Positions 1-5,415 of a DNA stretch of 5,415 nt are shown here, piece after piece. Positions within the stretch are counted from its first letter, which is position 1. Every line of letters starts with the position of its first letter. The translations under genes were made by a program, and so were the position numbers. Source of the stretch: an uncultured Spirochaetaceae bacterium (GTDB lineage: Bacteria; Spirochaetota; Spirochaetia; Treponematales; Treponemataceae); NCBI GenBank assembly GCA_902773215.1, contig CACYDQ010000127.1, positions 1 through 5,415 on the forward strand. The letters run 5' to 3'. The notes under the pieces were generated by a model. It had not been told where the DNA came from. It searched no databases and worked only from the letters and a program-made list of their open reading frames with translations.

Positions 1-1
1 G

Positions 2-454
2 AACCTCCGCCTGATAGTACGGGAAATTCTTGCCGTGGAAGCCCCGCTTGCCGAAGAGTCCCTGCTCAAGAGGATTCCCTTCCTGTTTGGCAAGGAGAAA
101 GTCACGCCGACGGTCCGGCAGATGTTCGAGCAGCAGATGGCGGGCTGCGGGGCGGACGGCATTGTCCGCAGGGACGGCTTCTTGTATCTGGACGGGATGC
201 CTGATTTGGGGATGCGGGTACCGGGCGCGATGCGCGAGCTCAAGAACATCGCGCTGGAGGAGCTTGCTGCGGGGATGCGGACGATTCTCAGGCACAACCT
301 GAGCGCGGACAAGGACGGCCTCTACCACACGCTTGTGAACGCGCTCGGATTCAGCCGCTCGGGGGAGGCAATGACCGCCCGGCTCGACGAGGCCCTCGCC
401 CTGCTGGGAGACCTGGTGAGCGTGGACGGCAGCACCGTCTCGCTGAAGCTTTAA
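2..454 (+). CDS. C-terminal fragment of a DUF3320-containing (DUF4011-type) SF1 helicase-like protein
   Basis: The open frame enters from the left edge with no stop, so only the last 150 residues are seen; the GTG at 35 is internal, not a start. The opening stretch (LIVREILAVEAPLAEESLLKR) has the pattern of DUF3320, a small domain near the C-terminus of large proteins that carry DUF4011, a superfamily 1 helicase core and often a Vsr/MTES_1575-like nuclease domain. The tail also fits: an Ile-Ala-x-Glu-Glu helix (IALEELAAGMRTIL), then LGFSRSG, then a short helix and a final beta strand (VSVDGSTVSLKL). Some members of this family act in anti-phage defence (my recollection is HheA-type proteins). 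Helicase and nuclease motifs would lie outside the window, so the activity is inferred from the tail alone. The TAA stop overlaps the stop of the convergent regulator gene in TTAA. Confidence 0.68.
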   Translation, partial: NLRLIVREILAVEAPLAEESLLKRIPFLFGKEKVTPTVRQMFEQQMAGCGADGIVRRDGFLYLDGMPDLGMRVPGAMRELKNIALEELAAGMRTILRHNLSADKDGLYHTLVNALGFSRSGEAMTARLDEALALLGDLVSVDGSTVSLKL

Positions 455-1044
455 GCGAAGCGCTGCGGGGGGCTGACGACCCAGAGGGCCTTGAGGGGGC
501 TGGTACCCGCATTCTCTATGGTATGGGGCGCGCCCGCCGAGAAGCTCACGCTGTCCCCCTGGTCAAGGGCGTATTCCTCATCTTCATATTTCAAAATGGC
601 TTTCCCCTCCACGATGAAGCCCATCTCCTTGCCCGAGTGACCGTAATGCCCCCGGTGGGTCGCCTCCCCCGGGGGAATCGTGATGAGGTAGCTTTCTATG
701 GAATTCTTTCCGTCCTGCTCGCCGGGGCGGGCGACCTCCTCGTAGACGACCGATTCCTCATGGATGGACCTGCGCTCATCGGCCCGTATGACGCTGACCG
801 GCCCGTGCCTGTCATACTCCTCGAAGAGATACTGGAGCCGTATGTCCAGCACCCGGGCGAGGCAGAGCAGGGTGTCAATCGCGGGATACACCCTCCCCCG
901 CTCTATCTGTGAGACCAGGCTCTCGCTGACCCCCGCCTGGCTTGCGACGGCCTTGAGGGTCAGGCCTTTCCTCTCCCTGACCTCACGGATTTTCTCTCCG
1001 AAACGGAGGATTTTCCTTGTATCCTCCTGGGATGATGCCTTCAC
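451..1044 (-). CDS. XRE-family transcriptional regulator with C-terminal cupin domain
   Basis: This 197-residue protein has the usual length and layout of HTH_3 plus cupin_2 regulators. Residues 15-70 form the XRE helix-turn-helix: IREVRERKGLTLKAVASQAG, then SESLVSQIERGRVYPAIDTL, with the classic SLVSQIERG recognition helix. A short linker leads to a small beta-barrel cupin at about 117-192. Cupin motif 1 is visible as H130, H133, H136, E140 and G147. Motif 2 runs from G163 through G171 and H174 to N178, with Ser in place of the usual Pro. These residues suggest a metal or small-ligand pocket. Relatives such as PuuR and SutR sense small metabolites, but the ligand here cannot be read from the sequence. 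The start is GTG, chosen for the GAGGA eight bases upstream and because an in-frame TAA lies six codons further up. It is the second gene of the minus-strand operon, 18 bases after its neighbour. Confidence 0.9.
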   Translation of the reverse strand: MKASSQEDTRKILRFGEKIREVRERKGLTLKAVASQAGVSESLVSQIERGRVYPAIDTLLCLARVLDIRLQYLFEEYDRHGPVSVIRADERRSIHEESVVYEEVARPGEQDGKNSIESYLITIPPGEATHRGHYGHSGKEMGFIVEGKAILKYEDEEYALDQGDSVSFSAGAPHTIENAGTSPLKALWVVSPPQRFA

Positions 1045-1052
1045 TTTGTTCG

Positions 1053-1057
1053 TCCTC
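1053..1057 (-). promoter_or_regulatory. Ribosome binding site for the XRE-cupin gene
   Basis: GAGGA on the minus strand sits 8 bases before the GTG at 1044, inside the 18-base gap after the upstream gene's stop. It supports the non-ATG start and independent translation of the second gene. Confidence 0.7.
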
Positions 1058-1062
1058 AGTCC

Positions 1063-2154
1063 TTAACTATTAGCGGCGGAATCCTTCAGCTGCTTCTCCG
1101 CATTCTGTTCTATGACGAAGCGGATGAAGTGGTCTTCCAGCGTATGCTTGGGACCGTCAAAGTGCAGCCGTGCCCTGACACGGGCATTGTCGCGCCTGAC
1201 CGTGAACAGCAGGTAGAAGTCCCTGTAGTCCGCGGCTATGTCCGTCTTGACGCGCTCCCCGAGATATGAGCTCACCTCGTCGCGGCCTATATTCTTCACG
1301 CCCTGCACCTTGAGGATTTCCTTGAGCCTCTGTATCTGCTCATGAGAAATGCCGAAGAGAAACTCCTCCATCGCCTGCGACACGTCGGGGTCGGACAGGC
1401 GGCTTTTCATGAACTGCACCCACTGCACGTCCATCTGCATGCTGACCTGCATCAGCTCGCTCGTCCCCATCATCGTGCCAAAGACCGGGGCTATCTTGCG
1501 CCTGGCCTGCCAGACGGACTGGAGGACGGGCGCGATGTCGTCTATCGTCTGGTCGGACCGGTGCTCCCAGAGGATTATCAGCGACAGGGCCATCTCCCGG
1601 CGCAGATCCTTGGAGATGGACTCGTCCCTGATGGTGTCCATGTAGACATCCTCCGCCATCAAGGTCAGCATCATCGAAATCGTCTCGTCCAGGTATTTCT
1701 TGACATCCTTCTCGTCCATGCTGGTGAAGTCCCTCGCCAGCTTGTACATGGAGAAGAAGGTGTGTATCTTGGTGACGAGGAAGCTCTTACCCAGGGTCGC
1801 CTTGGAAGGCAGCTGGAGCAGGGTGTCGCCCTCCTCGTGGTAGGAGATGAGGCTTTCCACCAGCTCCTCGGGGGTCCTGACGCTCGTGTTTGTCTCCGTC
1901 CGTTCCAGCAGGGAGGGGAAGAGGGCTATGTCCTGCGCGAGCTTCTCCACCTGCCTCAGGCGGGACTCCAGGTGCTCCACCCTGTCCGGAGATGTCCTGT
2001 GCAGCGCGTCCAGAAGCTGCTTGACCAGCGTCTCCTGGTGCTTGGTGAGGATCGTTATGCCTGTCGATATGGCACCTGCCTGAATCTCGCTCTTATCAAA
2101 GAAGCTGTCTATGCTGACCGGCGTGAATTCAAACGTGCTTTCTTTCTCTTCCAT
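1063..2154 (-). CDS. Hypothetical helical protein, first gene of the XRE-cupin operon
   Basis: I do not recognise this 363-residue protein. It has no signal peptide and no membrane segment, so it is probably cytoplasmic. It is rich in Leu, Glu, Arg, Met and Asp and looks almost wholly alpha-helical. A likely coiled coil lies around residues 35-85 (LLDALHR, VEHLESRLRQVEKLAQDI). Helical segments follow through the middle (MYKLARDF, MMLTLMAEDVYMDTIRDE), then a Met-rich stretch (MMGTSELMQVSMQMDVQWVQFM). Near the end, DFYLLFTVRRDNARVRARLHF looks like a beta hairpin, followed by a charged helix. The ATG at 2154 is preferred. AAAGAG lies 8 bases upstream and AAGGAA directly abuts it. The longer reading, from the ATG at 2262, adds 36 Arg/Lys-rich residues, has no ribosome binding site and runs through a likely promoter. 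It shares an operon with the regulator, which suggests a common pathway or control by it, but no function can be assigned. Confidence 0.75.
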   Translation of the reverse strand: MEEKESTFEFTPVSIDSFFDKSEIQAGAISTGITILTKHQETLVKQLLDALHRTSPDRVEHLESRLRQVEKLAQDIALFPSLLERTETNTSVRTPEELVESLISYHEEGDTLLQLPSKATLGKSFLVTKIHTFFSMYKLARDFTSMDEKDVKKYLDETISMMLTLMAEDVYMDTIRDESISKDLRREMALSLIILWEHRSDQTIDDIAPVLQSVWQARRKIAPVFGTMMGTSELMQVSMQMDVQWVQFMKSRLSDPDVSQAMEEFLFGISHEQIQRLKEILKVQGVKNIGRDEVSSYLGERVKTDIAADYRDFYLLFTVRRDNARVRARLHFDGPKHTLEDHFIRFVIEQNAEKQLKDSAANS

Positions 2155-2210
2155 TTCCTTAACTCTTTTTCGGCGGATATGCAGCCGTATTACAGCTTTT
2201 TGCAGTCTGC

Positions 2211-2238
2211 CTATAGGTCTTTCCGGTCTATAGTATAG
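2211..2238. promoter_or_regulatory. Palindromic element overlapping the divergent promoter region (candidate operator)
   Basis: Positions 2228-2238 read CTATAGTATAG, a perfect odd palindrome (CTATA, G, TATAG). CTATAG occurs again at 2211-2216, exactly 17 bases upstream, with GGTCT repeated at 2216-2220 and 2225-2229. The palindrome covers the -10 of the candidate minus-strand promoter, where a repressor dimer would block transcription. XRE-family proteins bind palindromes of this kind, so autoregulation by the nearby XRE-cupin protein is possible. AT-rich palindromes also arise by chance near -10 boxes. Confidence 0.3.
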
Positions 2239-2258
2239 TTGTTTTCCTATTTTTTCAA
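2230..2258 (-). promoter_or_regulatory. Candidate sigma-70 promoter for the minus-strand operon
   Basis: On the minus strand, TTGAAA (plus 2253-2258, five of six to consensus) is followed by overlapping -10 choices: TATACT (2232-2237, spacer 15) or TACTAT (2230-2235, spacer 17). Transcription would start near 2224 and give a leader of about 70 bases before the ATG at 2154. This agrees with the short start of the helical protein. It is a pattern match only. Confidence 0.5.
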
Positions 2259-2302
2259 GCATTAGTGGTAAAAGCTAAAGGCAAACGTCCGATTATAAGA
2301 GT

Positions 2303-4348
2303 ATGAAGAAATTCGTAAAGCTGTTTTTAGCGTTTTCGATAATTTTGCTTGGCCTGGACGCAGGCTCGGCTCTCTTTGCGCAGGGCAACACGGACCTTTA
2401 CATATATAAGGAAGATTTGGTCGTGGAGGAGCGCGACGGGGACTGGAAGAAGAACGGCGTAGACCTGTACATCCGCAAGAAGCCCGGGATAAACTCCGTC
2501 CTCCTCTGCGAGACGACGAGGGATCCTGCCGGAAAGAAGGACAGCTTTGCCTACCGGGCCGAGGAATACAACAGCGTCAACGGTGACGAAATCCGTATGC
2601 TCAACGGGGAAGTGCTCAAATCCCAGTACTCCAAGTACAGCCTCATTTCTTCTACCGTAGTCAGGCATCCCAAGCTGGGCGAGTGCTTCCATGTATATAT
2701 CCCCCGCAAGCTTGTCTGGGGATATCCCTGGGAGCGGCACGGCGTTGCCGAGATAGACAGGGGCCTGTTCATCAACATCAGGACGTTCGAGAAGAAATAC
2801 GCCGACTACGAGGGCCGCTACGCGGACAACCCCTTCATGTTCGACTACGAGACCCTGGTCAAGGTCTCCAAGAAGCAGAAGGACAAGGATGCGGCGAAGA
2901 ACACGGACAAGGACAAGAATAAGGACGCTGACAAGCCAAAGAAGCAGACGACAGAGCCTCAGCCGGAACCCGTGACGGGCAAGGACGATGAGCCTTACGG
3001 GGAAGACAAGGAGGGCCGCGAGCCCTATCCCGAGCCCGTCAGCTCCGACAAGGAGAAGGACGGCAACGAGGTTTACCCCGAGCCGGAGCCCGTCGCGGGT
3101 GACGAGGAACGGGAGGATGCCCCGGTAGAGCCCGAGGTCATCGTCAAGGAAGTCATAAAAGAGGTTATCAAGGAAGTTCCGTCCGAGCCTGAGGTCATCA
3201 TCAAAGAAGTGCCCTCCGAGCCGCAGATTATAGAGAAGGAAGTTGAGAAAATCGTGGAGAAAGAGGTCGTCAAAGAGGTTGACAAGCCTCGCGGCCCCGA
3301 GCCGGAGCCTGTCTTCGATGACGATGCGGGCGATCCCTGGGAGGATACCGAATCCGAGACGACGACGGAGACCACGACGACTACCGAGACAACGGTAACC
3401 ACCGAGACTACCGAGTATGAGAGCGAGCCTTGGCCGGAGCCGGAGCCTGTCGTACCCTTCTACGAGCTGTTCAGCGAGGACGAGCCCTACATGGAGCCGG
3501 AACCTGTCGGAGAGCCCGAGCCGGAACCCGAGTACGAACCGGAGCCGGAACCTGAACCGGAGCCGGAACCCGAGCCGGAGCCGGAACCCGAGCCCGAGCC
3601 AGAACCCGAGTACGAACCAGAGCCCGAGCCCGAGCCGGAACCCGAGTACGAACCCGAACCCGAGCCCGAGCCGGAACCCGAGTATGATGACGAGGATGAA
3701 GGCAAGATAACGCTGACCGATGATTACAATGAGGAGGCAGGGAACTCATTCTTTGAGATTGCCAAGCAGGGCGGCGGAATGACGACCTATTCGAGGGGCG
3801 CGGACACGCTTCCCGATGACCTCTACAATATCCTGGAGAGCATCAATCCCAAGGATATCGTGGACATCGTCTTCGCCATAGACGCGACGGGCAGCATGAA
3901 GGACGACCTCCAGTCGCTGCGCCAGAACTGGCTGCCCCGGCTCAAGGAGCAGCTGGCAGAGTTCGGCAACATACGGCTCGGACTGCTGTTCTACCGGGAC
4001 TACGGGGATGACTGGCGCTACAAGCAGATGCCGGTCAAGATGCTCCCCTTCACGGATGACTTTGACAAGTTCGTCAAGAACCTGAACAGCATCCGCATCC
4101 TGGGAAGCGAGGGCGGCGACATACCGGAGCCGGTCTACGAGGCCCTCTACTCCAGCCTGGAGTTCTACAAGTGGCGCGACGAGGCCGAGAAGAGGATTAT
4201 CCTCATCGGTGACGCCCCGCCACACAGCAACCCCAGGGGAAGGAAGAAGATAACGAAGGATATGGTCATGGATCTGACGAACCAAAAGGGGATAAAGATT
4301 CAGAGCATCCTTGTTCCGGATGACAACAGCAAGGTCAGGTCCTGGTAG
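2303..4348 (+). CDS. Secreted vWA-domain protein with long Glu/Pro-rich spacer
   Basis: The 681-residue product starts with a Sec signal peptide (basic MKKFVK, hydrophobic core to about residue 18, probable cleavage after A26 in LFAQG). There is no lipobox Cys. Residues 27-190 form a globular domain with no fold I can name; from memory it recurs in treponemal vWA proteins. A Lys/Asp-rich stretch (about 191-217) leads into a low-complexity spacer. The spacer has six PEPV motifs (V at 224, 246, 264, 337, 383, 402), a K/E/V tract (279-326), a T/E tract (349-373) and an E/P run (404-460). The vWA domain is at about 519-681. Its metal site (MIDAS) is visible: D527-A-T529-G-S531, then GGD606 and IGD637APPH. 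VWA domains usually bind a protein ligand through a metal ion; the partner is unknown. The protein ends soon after strand SILVP, without an obvious final helix. The ATG is the first possible start after an in-frame TAA at 2276. A terminator follows the stop. Confidence 0.88.
   Translation: MKKFVKLFLAFSIILLGLDAGSALFAQGNTDLYIYKEDLVVEERDGDWKKNGVDLYIRKKPGINSVLLCETTRDPAGKKDSFAYRAEEYNSVNGDEIRMLNGEVLKSQYSKYSLISSTVVRHPKLGECFHVYIPRKLVWGYPWERHGVAEIDRGLFINIRTFEKKYADYEGRYADNPFMFDYETLVKVSKKQKDKDAAKNTDKDKNKDADKPKKQTTEPQPEPVTGKDDEPYGEDKEGREPYPEPVSSDKEKDGNEVYPEPEPVAGDEEREDAPVEPEVIVKEVIKEVIKEVPSEPEVIIKEVPSEPQIIEKEVEKIVEKEVVKEVDKPRGPEPEPVFDDDAGDPWEDTESETTTETTTTTETTVTTETTEYESEPWPEPEPVVPFYELFSEDEPYMEPEPVGEPEPEPEYEPEPEPEPEPEPEPEPEPEPEPEPEYEPEPEPEPEPEYEPEPEPEPEPEYDDEDEGKITLTDDYNEEAGNSFFEIAKQGGGMTTYSRGADTLPDDLYNILESINPKDIVDIVFAIDATGSMKDDLQSLRQNWLPRLKEQLAEFGNIRLGLLFYRDYGDDWRYKQMPVKMLPFTDDFDKFVKNLNSIRILGSEGGDIPEPVYEALYSSLEFYKWRDEAEKRIILIGDAPPHSNPRGRKKITKDMVMDLTNQKGIKIQSILVPDDNSKVRSW
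3137..3280 (+). repeat. Lys/Glu/Val low-complexity tract within the vWA protein
   Basis: Residues 279-326 repeat short KEV units ([33 protein letters not shown]). The tract contains two copies of EVPSEP, ten residues apart plus one (EV at 291-292 and 302-303). Such alternating charged and hydrophobic repeats are common in extended surface or periplasmic spacers. Here it separates the third and fourth PEPV motifs. Confidence 0.7.
3512..3682 (+). repeat. Glu-Pro dipeptide repeat array with spaced tyrosines
   Basis: Residues 404-460 consist only of Glu, Pro and Tyr: an EP run broken by Y411, Y437 and Y449, with Y461 just after. The last two units (3611-3646 and 3647-3682) are 36-base tandem repeats differing at only 2 bases, each coding for Y followed by five EP pairs and E. 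The codons alternate (GAG/GAA, CCG/CCC/CCA/CCT), but GAGCCGGAACCCGAG recurs before most tyrosines, which suggests growth by duplication of DNA units. EP runs, as in TonB, form stiff extended spacers. Confidence 0.9.
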
Positions 4349-4361
4349 GGGCTTGACCGGA

Positions 4362-4395
4362 AAAAAAGGCGGGGGCATGGGCTTCCGCCTTTTTT
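4362..4395 (+). terminator. Rho-independent terminator after the vWA gene
   Basis: An 11-base perfect stem pairs 4362-4372 (AAAAAAGGCGG) with 4385-4395 (CCGCCTTTTTT). Two G-U pairs and two G-C pairs extend it to a four-base loop at 4377-4380. The T run ends the right arm, and the A run on the left arm makes it usable from the other strand as well. It begins 14 bases after the stop codon and separates the vWA gene from the receptor gene. Confidence 0.92.
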
Positions 4396-4415
4396 ACAAA
4401 TTTTACCGTTTCCAC

Positions 4416-4443
4416 TAGAAAAAATATATGCTTGTGCTATAAT
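4416..4443 (+). promoter_or_regulatory. Extended -10 promoter for the chemotaxis receptor gene
   Basis: TGCTATAAT at 4435-4443 is a perfect extended -10 (TG, one base, then consensus TATAAT). The best -35 is a weak TAGAAA at 4416-4421 with a 16-base spacer, which is usual when the extended -10 carries the recognition. The expected start is near 4450, giving a leader of about 34 bases. It looks like a housekeeping sigma promoter; the sigma-28 type pattern often seen at motility genes is absent. Confidence 0.75.
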
Positions 4444-4470
4444 GTATAAACGTAACTAAAACAGACAAAA

Positions 4471-4476
4471 AAGGAG
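4471..4476 (+). promoter_or_regulatory. Ribosome binding site for the chemotaxis receptor gene
   Basis: AAGGAG lies 7 bases before the ATG at 4484. This is a near-ideal Shine-Dalgarno and fixes the start of a gene that has no stop in the window. Confidence 0.9.
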
Positions 4477-4483
4477 CCGTCTG

Positions 4484-5415
4484 ATGACTTCGTTAAAAGC
4501 CCGTTTCATATTGGTTTTCGGCCTGTTCGTGCTGCTTTCCTGCACGATAATCTCCGTGTTCTCCTGCCTGGCGATTGCAAAGACGGGCTCGGATCTGGCA
4601 AGCCGCCAGGGAGGGCCGATTCTGGAAAGGGCTTCCCGCGTCATAGACGGGGATGCATTCGAGGCATTCTGCAAGAACCCGAGCGAGGACGACCCCTTCT
4701 ATGAGAAGACCCGGCTCGCCCTGCTCGAGATAAAGAACACCGTCGGATGCCGCTTCCTCTATACGATGATTCCGCTCGTGGAAGGACAGACAGCCCGCTA
4801 CATCATTGACGGCAGCTGCGACCCCTCCGACACGGAGAACTTCTCCCCCCTCGGTACCGACGAGGACATAACGAGTTACGGGGATGCCCCCTGGAAGGCT
4901 CTGAACGGCGGCGGAATCACCAGCGCGGGGCTGGAGAAGCAGGATGAATGGGGCTGGGTTGTCAGCAACTACTGCGCCATACGGAATTCCTCCGGCAAAG
5001 CCGTCGGCTTTATCGGCGTGGACTTCGACATGGAGGGCTTCGTCGCCACCATGCGGATTCAGATAATCATCATCGCCATCCTCGGCCTCTCCTTCGTACT
5101 CTTCGGCATCGGCGTGGTCACCGTCTTCACATCGTCCATCTTCGGCAAGATTGACTCGGTCTCCAAGGCGATGGACGAAATCTCACAGGGCTCCGCCGAC
5201 CTGACGGCCCGCATCCCCGAGAACGGGGGCTCCGAGCTCGGCATGCTCGCCGCCAACTGCAACCACGTCATCGGTAAGCTGAACACCCTGGTCAAGGAAC
5301 TGCAGGGCGAGACCGGCATCCTCGCGGAGACAGGTCAGGGGCTCAAGGACAGGATGAAGAGCCACATAAAGGAGATGAACAGCACGGACGAGAACATGGA
5401 CGACATCTCCCTGCA
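4484..5415 (+). CDS. Methyl-accepting chemotaxis protein, N-terminal part (Cache-like sensor, HAMP)
   Basis: The frame runs off the right edge after 310 complete codons. Residues 8-31 form the first membrane helix. The periplasmic sensor spans about 34-189 and looks like a Cache (extracellular PAS-like) domain: FLYTMIPL, then YIIDGS, a PLGTDEDIT loop, and DEWGWVVSNYCAIRNSSGKAVGFIGVDFD, the usual C-terminal strands. Residues 193-216 are the second membrane helix. A HAMP domain follows to about 270 (ADLTARIPENGGSELGMLAANCNHVI). The helical continuation (LKELQGETGILAETGQGL-like, up to the window end) resembles the first methylation helix of spirochaetal receptors. Such proteins carry ligand signals to CheA/CheW and so set flagellar rotation. 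The conserved signalling tip is beyond the window, so another HAMP-linked output remains possible. The sensor has four cysteines (C63, C89, C112, C164). The gene has its own promoter. The start is set by AAGGAG seven bases upstream. Confidence 0.85.
   Translation, partial: MTSLKARFILVFGLFVLLSCTIISVFSCLAIAKTGSDLASRQGGPILERASRVIDGDAFEAFCKNPSEDDPFYEKTRLALLEIKNTVGCRFLYTMIPLVEGQTARYIIDGSCDPSDTENFSPLGTDEDITSYGDAPWKALNGGGITSAGLEKQDEWGWVVSNYCAIRNSSGKAVGFIGVDFDMEGFVATMRIQIIIIAILGLSFVLFGIGVVTVFTSSIFGKIDSVSKAMDEISQGSADLTARIPENGGSELGMLAANCNHVIGKLNTLVKELQGETGILAETGQGLKDRMKSHIKEMNSTDENMDDISL

Noticed and set aside
454..464. A small hairpin AGCG-AAG-CGCT near the convergent stops, considered as a terminator.
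   Set aside because: The stem has only four pairs and no T run on either side.
523..912. A 129-codon plus-strand frame opposite the XRE-cupin gene.
   Set aside because: The minus-strand frame has clear HTH and cupin motifs; the plus frame has no family pattern and no ribosome binding site.
1342..2238. A 298-codon plus-strand open frame opposite the helical protein gene.
   Set aside because: Its product is full of His, Arg, Gln and Leu with no domain pattern, it has no ribosome binding site, and it is the antisense shadow of a better-supported gene.
2155..2262. A 36-residue N-terminal extension of the helical protein, from the ATG at 2262.
   Set aside because: No ribosome binding site precedes it, it runs through a likely promoter, and the ATG at 2154 has better upstream signals.
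2877..2940. The AAG/GAC-rich stretch, considered as a DNA repeat or slippage site.
   Set aside because: It codes for a Lys/Asp-rich linker with irregular units; no exact tandem repeat is present.
3487..3705. A minus-strand frame coding for Ser-Gly repeats opposite the E/P array, and longer antisense frames nearby (3073-3402, 3471-3749, 3746-4378).
   Set aside because: They are by-products of the repetitive GAGCC sequence or of GC-rich codon bias in the vWA gene, with no start signals or domains.
4532..4543. A lipobox-like LLSC at residues 17-20 of the receptor.
   Set aside because: The -2 Leu is atypical, the segment continues as a full membrane helix, and receptors of this layout use it as the first transmembrane helix.

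Overview
The window looks like a chromosomal segment from a host-associated or anaerobic spirochaete, most likely Treponema or a close relative. The evidence is indirect. The secreted von Willebrand factor A (vWA) protein begins with a domain ([38 protein letters not shown]) that I associate from memory with treponemal proteins. A chemotaxis receptor with a Cache-like sensor lies next door, and the region is moderately GC-rich with AT-rich promoters. No rRNA, tRNA, CRISPR array, insertion sequence or attachment site is visible.

Layout, left to right. (1) Positions 2-454, plus strand: the C-terminal end of a large protein whose tail matches the DUF3320 region of DUF4011/DUF3320 superfamily 1 helicases. 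(2) Positions 451-2154, minus strand: a two-gene operon. An unrecognised, mostly helical 363-residue protein is followed 18 bases later by an XRE-family regulator with a C-terminal cupin domain. The regulator's stop overlaps the helicase stop tail-to-tail in the shared bases TTAA. (3) Positions 2155-2302: a divergent control region with a candidate promoter for the minus-strand operon and a small palindrome over its -10. (4) Positions 2303-4348, plus strand: a secreted 681-residue protein with a signal peptide, an N-terminal domain, a long low-complexity spacer and a C-terminal vWA domain. (5) Positions 4349-4483: a strong intrinsic terminator, then an extended -10 promoter and a good ribosome binding site. 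(6) Positions 4484-5415, plus strand: the first 310 residues of a methyl-accepting chemotaxis protein, cut by the window end.

Functional reading. The vWA protein and the receptor are separate transcription units, since a terminator and a new promoter lie between them. The helical protein and the XRE-cupin regulator are probably co-transcribed, and the regulator may control its own operon through the palindromic site; this is inference. The least explained items are the helical protein, for which I know no family, and the vWA protein, whose E/P, K/E/V and T/E-rich spacer could hold the metal-binding domain away from its N-terminal domain in the periplasm or at the cell surface.
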